In this document: in pieces, positions 49,855 through 58,497 of the stretch
How the letters are laid out: the number at the start of each line of letters is the position of its first letter
Position numbering within the stretch: position 1 is the stretch's first letter
Assembly (NCBI RefSeq): GCF_038449125.1
Contig: NZ_CP151800.1
Span: 158,406-222,405 of the forward strand
Reading direction: 5' to 3'
DNA length: 64,000 nt
Source of the DNA: Kosakonia sp. BYX6
Lineage (GTDB): Bacteria; Pseudomonadota; Gammaproteobacteria; Enterobacterales; Enterobacteriaceae
The notes under the pieces: model-generated
Seen by the model: the letters and a program-made list of their open reading frames with translations, nothing else
The model's database searches: none
What the model was told of the DNA's origin: nothing
Program-made: the position numbers and the translations under genes

Positions 49855-50991
49855 TTACTGAGCGGGTCTTAGAATGCCGCCAACCAGACCGGACAAACCG
49901 CCGGTCGGGCTGGTGGTGGTTCCACTGGTGTTGGTATTGCTTGTCACGCCCGCCGTTAACCCGGCGGTCAGGCTATTGACGGTGGTATTCACATTCGCCA
50001 GCACGCCGGTTTTGTTGGCATCAACTGACGCATCCGCTGAAATGCCGCCGTTGCTGGCTGTGCTGCCCGATGTGGTTGTCGGTTTCACTAACCCGCCAAC
50101 GTCCGTGACGGTCTGGCCGACATTTTGCACCACCTGGCCGACGCCATTCAGGCCGGAATTGCTGCCGCTGATGTTAGTGCCCACACCGCTCACGCCGTTG
50201 CCCACAGTGGTCAGCAGATTATTGACCGGTGTGCCGAGTCCGGTTTTGGTGCCGACGCCTTGCGTCACGCGTTCCACGCCGCCGACGGTGTTGTTCACAA
50301 GCGTTGTTGCGCCCGTAGTGACACGCGCCACATCGGGGCTGGCGACCACATTGGTCAGCGAGTTGCCGGTGGTGGTCACCACCTGGCCGGTACTGTCAAC
50401 GATCGCGCCCGCGGCGGCGGTCACCGGGCTAAGACGAGAGTTCGCAGTCGTGCTGGCGAGGTTGGTACCGACACTGGAAACGGTGTTACCGACTACCGCG
50501 AGGGTGTTGGTCGCGCCTTGTACGGTCGTGCCGACGCCGTTCGGGTTGTCAGGATCGCCGATACCGCTCGCGACCCCGTTACCGGCCGTTTCAACGGCGG
50601 CGCCAAGACCACTGACGGTGGTGGAAACGGTCGAGGTCACCGGGTTGTCGTTCGGTAACTGGCTGCCGAGGCTGGACAATGTGCCGCCGACGCTGTTGAC
50701 GGTCGAACCGGTGTCGCTGATCAGCGTGCTGACGGCAGAAGTGGAGGCGGTTGAACCACCGTCTGTCCCCCCTGTGCCGTCCGTGCCATTGTTGCCACCG
50801 CTGCTGCCATTCCCGGCAGTACTTCCATCAGAACCGCTTCCGGTGGAGCCTGAAGAGTCAGTACCGGTGGTTGGGTCGTTATTGGCTGACGAATGGGATC
50901 CGCCGCCACTCCCGCTACAGGCTGATAATGAGAAAGCGAGAAGTACCGCCACCGCAATGACATTGAGGTGGCTAATTTTATTAGTAGCCAT
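49855..50991 (-). CDS. Predicted lipoprotein with Gly/Thr/Val/Asn-rich repeats (collagen-like annotation family)
   Basis: Not assigned a function. The ATG at 50991 with GGAG upstream starts a lipoprotein signal ending in the lipobox LSAC, Cys25 being the only cysteine; Ser at +2 suggests sorting to the outer membrane. Residues 26-100 are a Gly/Ser/Asp/Asn-rich linker. From about 105 to 375, imperfect repeats of about 20-30 residues follow, of the type TTVxxxGxxVxxxGNxV and VGTNL/VGTNI. There are no aromatic residues in this stretch. This looks like an extended repetitive surface structure rather than an enzyme. Directly downstream is a TpsB-type transporter, which could move it to the cell surface. 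Confidence 0.75.
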   Translation of the reverse strand: MATNKISHLNVIAVAVLLAFSLSACSGSGGGSHSSANNDPTTGTDSSGSTGSGSDGSTAGNGSSGGNNGTDGTGGTDGGSTASTSAVSTLISDTGSTVNSVGGTLSSLGSQLPNDNPVTSTVSTTVSGLGAAVETAGNGVASGIGDPDNPNGVGTTVQGATNTLAVVGNTVSSVGTNLASTTANSRLSPVTAAAGAIVDSTGQVVTTTGNSLTNVVASPDVARVTTGATTLVNNTVGGVERVTQGVGTKTGLGTPVNNLLTTVGNGVSGVGTNISGSNSGLNGVGQVVQNVGQTVTDVGGLVKPTTTSGSTASNGGISADASVDANKTGVLANVNTTVNSLTAGLTAGVTSNTNTSGTTTSPTGGLSGLVGGILRPAQ

Positions 50992-51013
50992 AATGAGACT
51001 CCACTGAATAAAA

Positions 51014-51027
51014 ACGCCGGACGGCGT
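51014..51027 (-). repeat. Small GC hairpin in the leader of the repeat lipoprotein gene
   Basis: ACGCC GGAC GGCGT, followed on the minus strand by TTTTTATT, lies 23-36 bases ahead of the lipoprotein ATG. It resembles a short intrinsic terminator within the leader, which would make it a possible attenuator. The stem has only 5 bp, so this is uncertain. Confidence 0.4.
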
Positions 51028-51077
51028 ATTAAAAAGTGTAAGTCGCATTTTCGGACCGGCAATGTCGACCTGTTAAT

Positions 51078-51099
51078 ATTTTGCAAAAAATTGCAAAAT
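51078..51099. promoter_or_regulatory. Perfect palindrome upstream of the repeat lipoprotein gene
   Basis: ATTTTGCAA AAAA TTGCAAAAT is a perfect 9-bp inverted repeat around 4 A's, 87 bases before the ATG, in a 401-base AT-rich gap between the lipoprotein gene and avtA. It has the size and position of an operator. The binding protein is unknown. The remaining gap holds only the avtA terminator and AT-rich DNA. Confidence 0.5.
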
Positions 51100-51356
51100 T
51101 ATGATTATTCCTAAAAATTTAACAGGTGTTCGTATAATATATTTTTATTTTCAATAAGATATGCATTACTGCCAAGCGTGCGTTGTAGCTAACTTCTTTT
51201 AATTAAAGCTATTTTCTTTACGATTTGAATAACGCGACGCGTCACGCCATTAATATTTGTTAAACGCATTAATTTTATTCTGCAGAATATATCCATGAAA
51301 AAACATCACGCTATTTTAAATAGCCGCAATGTTCGTGTAGTTAATCATTTGACGAT

Positions 51357-51381
51357 AAAAAAGCCATCATGACGATGGCTT
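51357..51381 (-). terminator. Terminator after avtA
   Basis: Minus strand AAGCCATC GTCAT GATGGCTT followed by TTTTAT is an 8-bp stem with T tract, 12 bases beyond the avtA stop. Confidence 0.85.
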
Positions 51382-51392
51382 GATTTTTAATT

Positions 51393-52649
51393 TCAGGCGC
51401 TGTGTTCTTGCCAGGCCTTCTCAATTTCTTCGGCAAGGATTTTCACTCCCGCTTCGATCAGGTCCGGTTCTGGCACGTAGTTCATCCGCATGCACTGATG
51501 CGTGTGCGGCCAGGGTTTATCAAGGCCAGGGAAGAAGTAGTTGCCCGGCACCATCAGCACGCCGCGTTTTTTCAGGCGCTGATACAGCAGCTCGGTGCTG
51601 ATCGGCAGATCTTTAAACCACAGCCAGAGGAAAATGGCGCCCTCAGGTTTGTGAATCAGGCAGCGCTCCTCCGGGAGATAACGGCGCAGCGTGGCGATAG
51701 TTTCCTGCACCCGCTGGTAGTAAAACGGCTTGATCACCTCTTCGGACAGGCGCAGCAGATCATTACGGTTGATCATCTCGCACATCATGGCAGGCCCGAT
51801 GCCGCCAGGTGCCAGGCTAATAATGCCGTTCATATTACGGATCGCGGAGATAACTTTGTCATTGGCGATGATAATGCCGCAGCGGCTGCCCGGCAGGCCC
51901 AGCTTCGATAAGCTCATGCAGAGAATGATATTCGGGTTCCACAACGGGCGCGCTTCGCTAAAGATAATGCCAGGGAAGGGCACGCCGTAGGCGTTATCAA
52001 TAACCAACGGAATGTTGTGTTGATTGGCCAGCACATCCAGCTTCATCAACTCTTCGTCGGTGATGACGTTGCCCGTTGGGTTGGTGGGGCGCGAGACGCA
52101 AATCATGCCGGTCTCTTCGCCAATGTGCAGATGTTCGAAATCGACGTGATATTTGAACTGGCCTTCCGGTAGCAGTTCGATATTCGGGCGCGCCGAGACG
52201 AACAAATCCTCTTCTAGCCCGGAATCGGCGTAGCCAATGTACTCCGGCGCCAGCGGGAACAGCACTTTTCTGGAGCTTCCATCGGCGCGGCGGCCAGCAA
52301 ACAGATTGAACAAGTAGAAAAACGCGCTCTGGCTGCCGTTTGTCAGTGCAATATTCTGCGGTTCAATATCCCAACCTAATTCTTCACGAAGCATAGCGGC
52401 CAGGGCCGTTAATAGCTCGGTTTTGCCTTGCGGGCCGTCATAATTGCACAGCGCATCAGTCGCTTTGCCGTTTTCCACCATCTCCTGGAGCAGGTTGTGG
52501 AAGTAATCGGTCATGGCCGGGATTTGTGCCGGGTTTCCGCCGCCAAGCATGATGGCGCCAGGGGTGCGTAAACCGTCGTTGAGATCCTCCATCAGGCGCG
52601 TAATGCCTGAGTGGCGGGTAAATTTGTCGCCGAAAAGTGAAAATGTCAT
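51393..52649 (-). CDS. avtA: Valine-pyruvate aminotransferase
   Basis: PLP class I aminotransferase (transaminase C) making valine from 2-oxoisovalerate and alanine. It matches E. coli AvtA from MTFSLFGDKFTRHSGITRLM. SRPTNPTGNVI and the PLP-lysine segment CMSLSKLGLPGSRCGI are intact. It has 418 residues. It is a single gene with its own terminator, downstream of malS in the same direction with 148 bases between. Confidence 0.95.
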   Translation of the reverse strand: MTFSLFGDKFTRHSGITRLMEDLNDGLRTPGAIMLGGGNPAQIPAMTDYFHNLLQEMVENGKATDALCNYDGPQGKTELLTALAAMLREELGWDIEPQNIALTNGSQSAFFYLFNLFAGRRADGSSRKVLFPLAPEYIGYADSGLEEDLFVSARPNIELLPEGQFKYHVDFEHLHIGEETGMICVSRPTNPTGNVITDEELMKLDVLANQHNIPLVIDNAYGVPFPGIIFSEARPLWNPNIILCMSLSKLGLPGSRCGIIIANDKVISAIRNMNGIISLAPGGIGPAMMCEMINRNDLLRLSEEVIKPFYYQRVQETIATLRRYLPEERCLIHKPEGAIFLWLWFKDLPISTELLYQRLKKRGVLMVPGNYFFPGLDKPWPHTHQCMRMNYVPEPDLIEAGVKILAEEIEKAWQEHSA

Positions 52650-52797
52650 TGCTACTGCCTGTCGGGCTGCGGGTCAAAGTGGCTAACCATAGCGCTCTCA
52701 ACGGCGGGGTGCAAATCACGCTTCGGCGGAGTTTATCCCCGTTAGTTCCTGGAAATTCTGATTTTACAGAATAATGTCCTGAAATTTGCTTTATCAC

Positions 52798-54834
52798 TCA
52801 GCGCGGCGCCAGCCCGGCCCAGACGACCATCACTTTGTCCTCGCCGTGTTCGCGAACAAAACCGTAACCCTGCGGTAAATCAAGCGTGGTTTGCTTACCT
52901 GCGCCGAGCGCGGGGTGGCGCGCGCGGAACTGGCCCAACGTTTGCCAGTGGCGCAGGCTGGCGGCGGCTTTGCCGTTCAGATCGTCCCAGTTCATGTCCG
53001 ATCGCGTGCCTTGCAAAGGATCCGATCCGGTTGCGCCAAAGGGACGTGCGGATTCGTCGCCGTAAAAGATCTGCACCGCGCCGGGCGCCAGCAACAACAG
53101 TTCCGCCGCTTGCTGGCCGCCTTCGCGGAACAGGCGCGTATCGTGCGACGAAAGATAACTGAGGATGTTAAAGCGTTGCAGCTTGTCGGCCATTTGCTGC
53201 CAGACACTGTCCATATTGGCGAGGCAAGATACCGCGCTGGCAGCCTGTTCCTGATAATCGAAATTGATCATCGCGTCGAAACCATGGCCGTAGTAAGCGC
53301 TTTGCATAACGCCGTGGCCCCAGGATTCACCGGTCATCCAGAACGGCGCATCATCGATTTTTTTCTGCGGGTTGGCCTTTTTCCACGCGGCCAGCGCTTG
53401 AGTCGCCTGCGTTTTTAGCTGCTGCCAGGCGTCCAGTTCGACATGTTTGGCGGTATCCACGCGAAAACCGTCAATGCCGTAATCGCGCACCCATTGGCTC
53501 AGCCAGTGGGTCAGGTAATCGCGCGGTGTGTACCCGGCGATTTCCCGCGCGGCAGTATCGGGTTTATGGCGATAAAAAACAGGTAGCCCGGAAGGCGTGG
53601 TGGATTCGGTTTTCAGATCCGGTAAAAAGGACAGCGACAGGGTCAGATCGTCAAAACCGGGGTTGTCGTAATCGCCAATATCGGTGCGGATCCAGTTTTT
53701 GCCCCACCAGTTTTGCCACGCCGTTTTATCGCTGAAGTTGATGTAATCATTAAAGCTGTGCCAGCTCTGCCCGGCACCGGGTTTCCAGTCCGTCCAGTGC
53801 TCGCCGAGGATTTTCTGGCGTTCCTCCTCTTTCAGATACAGCGCGCCAAACTGATACGTTTGCATATCGGCAAGCGTGGCGTAGCCGGTGTGATTCATTA
53901 CGACATCAAACAGCACGCGAATGCCGCGCCGGTGCGCTTCATCGACTAATGTGCGCAGGTCATTTTCGTCGCCCATATTGGCGTCAAGACGTGTCCAGTC
54001 CAGCGTGTAATAACCGTGGTACGCGTAATGCGGGAAGTCGCCTTTGGTGCCGCCGCCCACCCAACCGTGGATCTGCTCCAGCGGCGAGCTTATCCACAGC
54101 GCGTTAACGCCAAGCTGCTGCAAATAATCGAGTTTGCTGGTCAGGCCTTTCAGATCACCGCCGTGAAACGTGCCGATCTCCTGCATACCGTCTTTGTGCC
54201 GCCCGTAGTTGTTGTCATTCGACGGATCGCCGTTTACAAAACGGTCGGTAAGCACGAAATAGACCGTGGCGTTATGCCATTGAAACGGTGCCGCACTTTG
54301 CGTTTGCGCGTTTTCCAGCAGTAAAAGCCCGTCACTTTCTGGCGCGGGTTGCAGGGTGATTTTCCCGTCGCGCACGGTTGCGGTTTGCTGGCTGTAAAAA
54401 TCGCGCACCACGCTGCCTTCCGGGAAGGTGTCACCCACCGACACGGTCAGCGGTTTATCACTGCGAACCGGGCACTGGCGCGCAACAGCGGCGGGAGTCT
54501 CCGTTGTTGACGTTTTGACACTCAGCAGCAACGTCGGTGTACCGGAGCGGGTATCGACCTGCACCTGGTATTCGCCATCGCGGAAAATCCGCCATTGTGG
54601 CGCGCTGTCATTGCAAGGCATCAGCGAGAGCATCTGGTTCAGTTTGATGCCGTTGGCAGGCTGCCAACACTGCTGGCCTTGTTGCAGGGTGATGGGCTGC
54701 GATCCTCTTTTCAGTGCCGCCTGGCTGCGCCAAACGCCGGTGCCGTCATCGCTCAACGGGGGAAAACCGGTAGCGGACCAGTCGGCGCAAGCAAGGCCTG
54801 GCAGCAGCAACAGCAGAAAAGCGGCGTGTTTCAT
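52798..54834 (-). CDS. malS: Periplasmic alpha-amylase
   Basis: Splits maltodextrins in the periplasm, releasing mainly maltohexaose. A signal peptide (MKHAAFLLLLLPGLACA) is followed by an N-terminal non-catalytic region to about residue 185. The GH13 barrel follows with VLFDVVMNHTG (region I), DGFRVDTAKHVE (nucleophile Asp, region II), TGESWGHG (acid Glu, region III) and YLSSHDTRL (region IV). It has 678 residues, close to E. coli (676). Belongs to the maltose regulon; possible MalT boxes lie upstream. Confidence 0.96.
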   Translation of the reverse strand: MKHAAFLLLLLPGLACADWSATGFPPLSDDGTGVWRSQAALKRGSQPITLQQGQQCWQPANGIKLNQMLSLMPCNDSAPQWRIFRDGEYQVQVDTRSGTPTLLLSVKTSTTETPAAVARQCPVRSDKPLTVSVGDTFPEGSVVRDFYSQQTATVRDGKITLQPAPESDGLLLLENAQTQSAAPFQWHNATVYFVLTDRFVNGDPSNDNNYGRHKDGMQEIGTFHGGDLKGLTSKLDYLQQLGVNALWISSPLEQIHGWVGGGTKGDFPHYAYHGYYTLDWTRLDANMGDENDLRTLVDEAHRRGIRVLFDVVMNHTGYATLADMQTYQFGALYLKEEERQKILGEHWTDWKPGAGQSWHSFNDYINFSDKTAWQNWWGKNWIRTDIGDYDNPGFDDLTLSLSFLPDLKTESTTPSGLPVFYRHKPDTAAREIAGYTPRDYLTHWLSQWVRDYGIDGFRVDTAKHVELDAWQQLKTQATQALAAWKKANPQKKIDDAPFWMTGESWGHGVMQSAYYGHGFDAMINFDYQEQAASAVSCLANMDSVWQQMADKLQRFNILSYLSSHDTRLFREGGQQAAELLLLAPGAVQIFYGDESARPFGATGSDPLQGTRSDMNWDDLNGKAAASLRHWQTLGQFRARHPALGAGKQTTLDLPQGYGFVREHGEDKVMVVWAGLAPR

Positions 54835-54889
54835 CGGATGTCCCCGTGACGGCGATTTTCCCCAGTTTGCCAGCCTGTTGCGGTGGTTA

Positions 54890-54923
54890 ACTCATCCTCT
54901 TTGCGTTCTCGCCAGGGAGGAGA
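54890..54923. promoter_or_regulatory. Possible MalT boxes upstream of malS
   Basis: Minus strand GAGGATGAGT (54890-54899) and plus strand AGGGAGGAGA (54914-54923) each match the MalT box GGGGA(T/G)GAGG at 8 of 10 positions. They are in opposite orientation and 56-90 bases before the malS ATG. E. coli malS is MalT-dependent. The rest of this 316-base gap holds an extended -10 (TGGTACACT, 55072-55080) probably serving bax. Confidence 0.5.
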
Positions 54924-55150
54924 ACTCAGGGTGAGCGATAACGCACTTACTGTTGCTGTGGATTTGCGATAACAGCCACATTTATCGAAAGCTGTGCAAT
55001 TTATATGCAGTTTACCCGTGACATGGTTTCGGAATTGGATTATTTCTGTACGTGCTCTTACAGGGTAGTTTTGGTACACTTTGCGATTCAGCTCGCAAAA
55101 TCACGCATAAGAGAAGGTGTTGGAATGTTCATATCCGACCAGGAGACCTA

Positions 55151-55978
55151 ATGATATCGATACCCATGCGACGACCTGGGGCGACGATACTCATGTTTTT
55201 CACCCTGATATTTTCGGGTGGAGTGCTGGCAAAGACCCACACAGAAACAACGAGTTACGAAGCCCACGTCACTAAGGCAAGCGTAAATAAACAGGCAAGC
55301 AGTAAACAAGAGTATTCTCGCAATAGTGTAAAAAGCAGTTCACTTCCTGATTTGCGAAAATACCCTTCCGGAACACCAAGAAAAAAAGCGTTTCTCCGGA
55401 CAGTAATGCCTTATATCACCAGCAAAAACTCAGCGATTACCGCCGAGCGTAACTGGTTGCTTACCAAGCAATACGACAGCCAATGGTCGCCTGCCGAGCG
55501 CACGCGTCTGAAGGATATTGCCAAACGCTACAAAATCAGCTGGTCTGGCAATACACGCCGTATTCCGTGGAACACTCTGCTTGAACGGGTAGACATTATC
55601 CCGGACAGCATGGTCGCTACCATGGCGGCGGCGGAAAGCGGTTGGGGTACCTCCAAACTGGCGCGTAACAATAACAACCTGTTCGGCATGAAATGCGCAA
55701 AAGGGGCTTGTAAAAACGGGCCAGGTAAAGTGAAAGGGTACTCTCACTTTGAGACCGTGCAGGAGTCGGTAGACGCTTACGTGACCAACCTGAACACACA
55801 TGCCGCATACAACTCTTTCCGTAAGTCTCGCGCCCAGTTGCGCAAGGCAGACCAGGAAGTGACGGCGACCAATATGATTCATAAGCTGAAGGGTTACTCA
55901 ACCCGTGGCGCGAGTTACAACAACTACCTGTTTGCTATGTACCAGGACAACCAGCAGTTAATCGCCGCCCATATGTAA
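55151..55978 (+). CDS. bax: Bax protein, glucosaminidase-domain (FlgJ-like)
   Basis: Exported or membrane-anchored protein with an N-terminal hydrophobic segment (GATILMFFTLIFSGGVLA), a Lys/Ser-rich linker, and a C-terminal N-acetylglucosaminidase-type domain (MVATMAAAESGWGTSKLARN with the catalytic Glu; NNNNLFGMKC). It probably acts on peptidoglycan; in E. coli its exact role is unknown. The frame opens 33 codons earlier, but the ATG at 55151 has AGGAG upstream and gives 275 residues, near E. coli (274). Confidence 0.93.
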   Translation: MISIPMRRPGATILMFFTLIFSGGVLAKTHTETTSYEAHVTKASVNKQASSKQEYSRNSVKSSSLPDLRKYPSGTPRKKAFLRTVMPYITSKNSAITAERNWLLTKQYDSQWSPAERTRLKDIAKRYKISWSGNTRRIPWNTLLERVDIIPDSMVATMAAAESGWGTSKLARNNNNLFGMKCAKGACKNGPGKVKGYSHFETVQESVDAYVTNLNTHAAYNSFRKSRAQLRKADQEVTATNMIHKLKGYSTRGASYNNYLFAMYQDNQQLIAAHM

Positions 55979-55996
55979 TCATCTGATGCTGAAAAT

Positions 55997-56025
55997 AAAA
56001 CGCCTTCCAACCGGAAGGCGTTTTT
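55997..56025. terminator. Bidirectional terminator between bax and xylR
   Basis: AAAACGCCTTCC AACC GGAAGGCGTTTT is a perfect 12-bp stem with a 4-base loop, T's on one side and A's on the other. It serves both convergent genes, 18 bases after the bax stop and 8 bases after the xylR stop. Confidence 0.9.
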
Positions 56026-56032
56026 GTTTGCG

Positions 56033-57211
56033 CTAAATAAGGATTTCGCTATAGCGGTCGCGATAGTCTTTTGGCGTGCTGTCGTACTCTTTGCGAAACA
56101 CGGAATAGAAATATTGCAGCGACGGGTAGCCGCACATCTGCGAGATTTCGTTGATGGAGAGCGACGTGGAGATCAGCAGGCTGCGCGCTTTTTCCAGTTT
56201 CTCCGCGTGAATCACCGCGTGAATCGTCTCCCCCACCTCTTCTTTAAAGCGCTTTTCCAGGTTCGAACGTGAGATGCCCACCGCGTCCAGAACCTGATCT
56301 ACTTTGATACCTTTGCAGGCGTGGTTGCGAATGTAGTGCATGGCCTGGATCACCGCCGGGTCGTTGAGCGAGCGGTAATCCGTTGAGCGCCGCGCAACCA
56401 CCCGCACCGGCGGCACCAGCAAACGTTGCAGCGGCATGGCTTCGTTATCAAGCAGTCGATGAAGCAGTTTTGCCGCCTGGTAGCCCATTTGCCGCGTTCC
56501 CTGAGCAACGGAAGAGAGCGCGACGCGCGAGAGATAGCGGGTGAGTTCTTCGTTATCAATGCCAATCACGCACAGCTTTTCCGGCACCGGAATATGCAAA
56601 TGGTCGCAGACTTGCAAAACGTGGCGCGCGCGCGCGTCGGTCACGGCGATAATCCCGGTTTGCGGCGGTAGGGTTTGCAGCCAGTCCGCCAGCCGGTTTT
56701 GCGCGTGCTGCCAGTTTTCTGGCGCGGTAGTCAGCCCCTGATACACCACGCCACGGTATTTTTCCTGCGCCACGAGCTGGCAAAACGCGTATTCGCGCTC
56801 GGCAGCCCAGCGTTTGCCACTGGAGGCCGGCAGGCCGTAAAAGGCAAAACGGTGCACGCCTTTCTCTTTTAAATGCAGAAATGCGCTTTCCACCAGCGCG
56901 TAGTTATCGGTGGCGATGTAGTGCACCGCCGGGTAGTGGTCGGGGGTGTGATAAGAACCGCCGACGCCGACAATCGGCACATCGACATCCGCCAGCAGAT
57001 GTTCAATTTCACTGTCGTCGTAATCGGCGATCACGCCGTCGCCAAGCCACTCTTTGATGTTTTCGATGCGCGCGCGAAAGTCTTCCTCAATGAAAATATC
57101 CCACTCAGATTGCGACGCCTGCAAATACTCACCCACCCCTTCGACGACCTGGCGGTCATAGGCTTTATTTGCGTTAAATAACAATGTGATGCGATGGCGC
57201 TTTTCAAACAT
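56033..57211 (-). CDS. xylR: Xylose operon transcriptional activator
   Basis: AraC-family activator with a LacI/periplasmic-binding-like N-terminal domain (about residues 1-270) that binds D-xylose and a C-terminal AraC domain with two helix-turn-helix motifs (VDQVLDAVGISRSNLEKRFKEEVG and INEISQMCGYPSLQYFYSVFRKEY). It has 392 residues, as in E. coli. It is downstream of xylH with a 104-base gap that may hold its own weak promoter. Confidence 0.96.
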   Translation of the reverse strand: MFEKRHRITLLFNANKAYDRQVVEGVGEYLQASQSEWDIFIEEDFRARIENIKEWLGDGVIADYDDSEIEHLLADVDVPIVGVGGSYHTPDHYPAVHYIATDNYALVESAFLHLKEKGVHRFAFYGLPASSGKRWAAEREYAFCQLVAQEKYRGVVYQGLTTAPENWQHAQNRLADWLQTLPPQTGIIAVTDARARHVLQVCDHLHIPVPEKLCVIGIDNEELTRYLSRVALSSVAQGTRQMGYQAAKLLHRLLDNEAMPLQRLLVPPVRVVARRSTDYRSLNDPAVIQAMHYIRNHACKGIKVDQVLDAVGISRSNLEKRFKEEVGETIHAVIHAEKLEKARSLLISTSLSINEISQMCGYPSLQYFYSVFRKEYDSTPKDYRDRYSEILI

Positions 57212-57315
57212 GTTGGTTCGCTTCCTGACTTTGCATCAGTTCTGATTACCATATTCATGACACCGCCGGATAAAAATAATCCGGCAGTGTGACAGCGCCC
57301 GTATTCGCCTCCCCC

Positions 57316-58497
57316 TCAGGCCCGGCGTTTGGTGGCGGAATCCATCCACACGGCCAGCAGTAAAATGGCGCCTTTAACGATGTATTGCCAGAACGTCGGC
57401 ACGTCCATCATGCTCATGCCATTATCCAGCGAGGCCATAATGAATGCGCCCATCACGGCCCCGGCAACGCTGCCGATACCGCCCGCCAGGCTGGTACCGC
57501 CAATGACGCAGGCGGCAATGGCGTCCAGTTCCGCGATATTCCCCGCCGAGGGGGAACCGGCGCCGAGACGCGAGCTAAGGATCAAACCGGCAATTGCCAC
57601 CATCAACCCGTTGATGGCAAACACCGCCAGCTTGTTGCGCTCGACGTTAATACCGGAAAGCCGCGCCGCTTCGAGGTTGCCGCCAATCGCGTAGATGCGG
57701 CGGCCAAAAGCGGTACGCGTCGCCATAAACATCCCGGCCAGCAGCAGAAAAGCGAGCAATAACACCGGTGTCGGCACACCACGGTAATCATTCAGCAGCC
57801 AGATTGCGCCGAGCACGATCACCGCGATAATCGCCTGGCGACCCACCACGTTACTGGAGGACGAGGTTGCTAACCCCAGCGTCTGGCGGCGCATACGTCC
57901 GCGCCATTGCCAGAGCACAAAGGCGACCAGCCCCAACGCACCGACGCCAAAACCGATGCCGTCCGGCAAATAGCTCTGCCCGATTTGCGACATCGCCGCG
58001 CTGGTGGGCGAAACGGTGGTGCCGTTGGTGATACCGATCAGCACGCCGCGAAAGGCCAGCATCCCGGCGAGAGTGACAATAAACGACGGCACTTTACGGT
58101 ACGCCACCCACCAGCCATTCCACGCGCCGAGCAGCAGGCCGAGCACCAGCGTCACCACCACGGTAAGCGGCAGCGGCCAGCCCAGCCAGACGTCGAAAAT
58201 CGCCGCCGCGCCGCCCAGCAAGCCCATCATCGAACCGACGGAAAGGTCGATTTCGGCGGAGATGATCACAAACACCATGCCCACCGCCAGGATGCCGGTA
58301 ATGGCGGTCTGGCGCAGCAGGTTAGAGATATTGCGTGCGCTCAGGTAGGCGCCATCGGTCATGCCGGTAAAAAACAGCATGATCACCACAATGGCGGCAA
58401 GCATGACAAACACTTGCAGGTTGAGGGATTTCAGCCCGGAGAACGCCCCCGGCGATGCGGTGGTTAACTTAATTTCAGACGGGTTGCTTTTCGACAT
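57316..58497 (-). CDS. xylH: D-xylose ABC transporter permease
   Basis: Inner-membrane permease of the ribose/xylose (CUT2) family with about ten to twelve helices. It contains [26 protein letters not shown], the conserved permease loop, and ends in DSATKRRA. It has 393 residues, as in E. coli. The start overlaps the xylG stop by 23 bases, so the two are probably translated together. Confidence 0.96.
   Translation of the reverse strand: MSKSNPSEIKLTTASPGAFSGLKSLNLQVFVMLAAIVVIMLFFTGMTDGAYLSARNISNLLRQTAITGILAVGMVFVIISAEIDLSVGSMMGLLGGAAAIFDVWLGWPLPLTVVVTLVLGLLLGAWNGWWVAYRKVPSFIVTLAGMLAFRGVLIGITNGTTVSPTSAAMSQIGQSYLPDGIGFGVGALGLVAFVLWQWRGRMRRQTLGLATSSSSNVVGRQAIIAVIVLGAIWLLNDYRGVPTPVLLLAFLLLAGMFMATRTAFGRRIYAIGGNLEAARLSGINVERNKLAVFAINGLMVAIAGLILSSRLGAGSPSAGNIAELDAIAACVIGGTSLAGGIGSVAGAVMGAFIMASLDNGMSMMDVPTFWQYIVKGAILLLAVWMDSATKRRA

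Noticed and set aside
49874-51007. A 377-codon open frame on the plus strand antisense to the repeat lipoprotein gene
   Set aside because: It is a shadow of the low-complexity, GC-rich repeats: Pro/Val/Thr-rich, without a ribosome binding site. The minus-strand frame has a lipoprotein signal and a Shine-Dalgarno.
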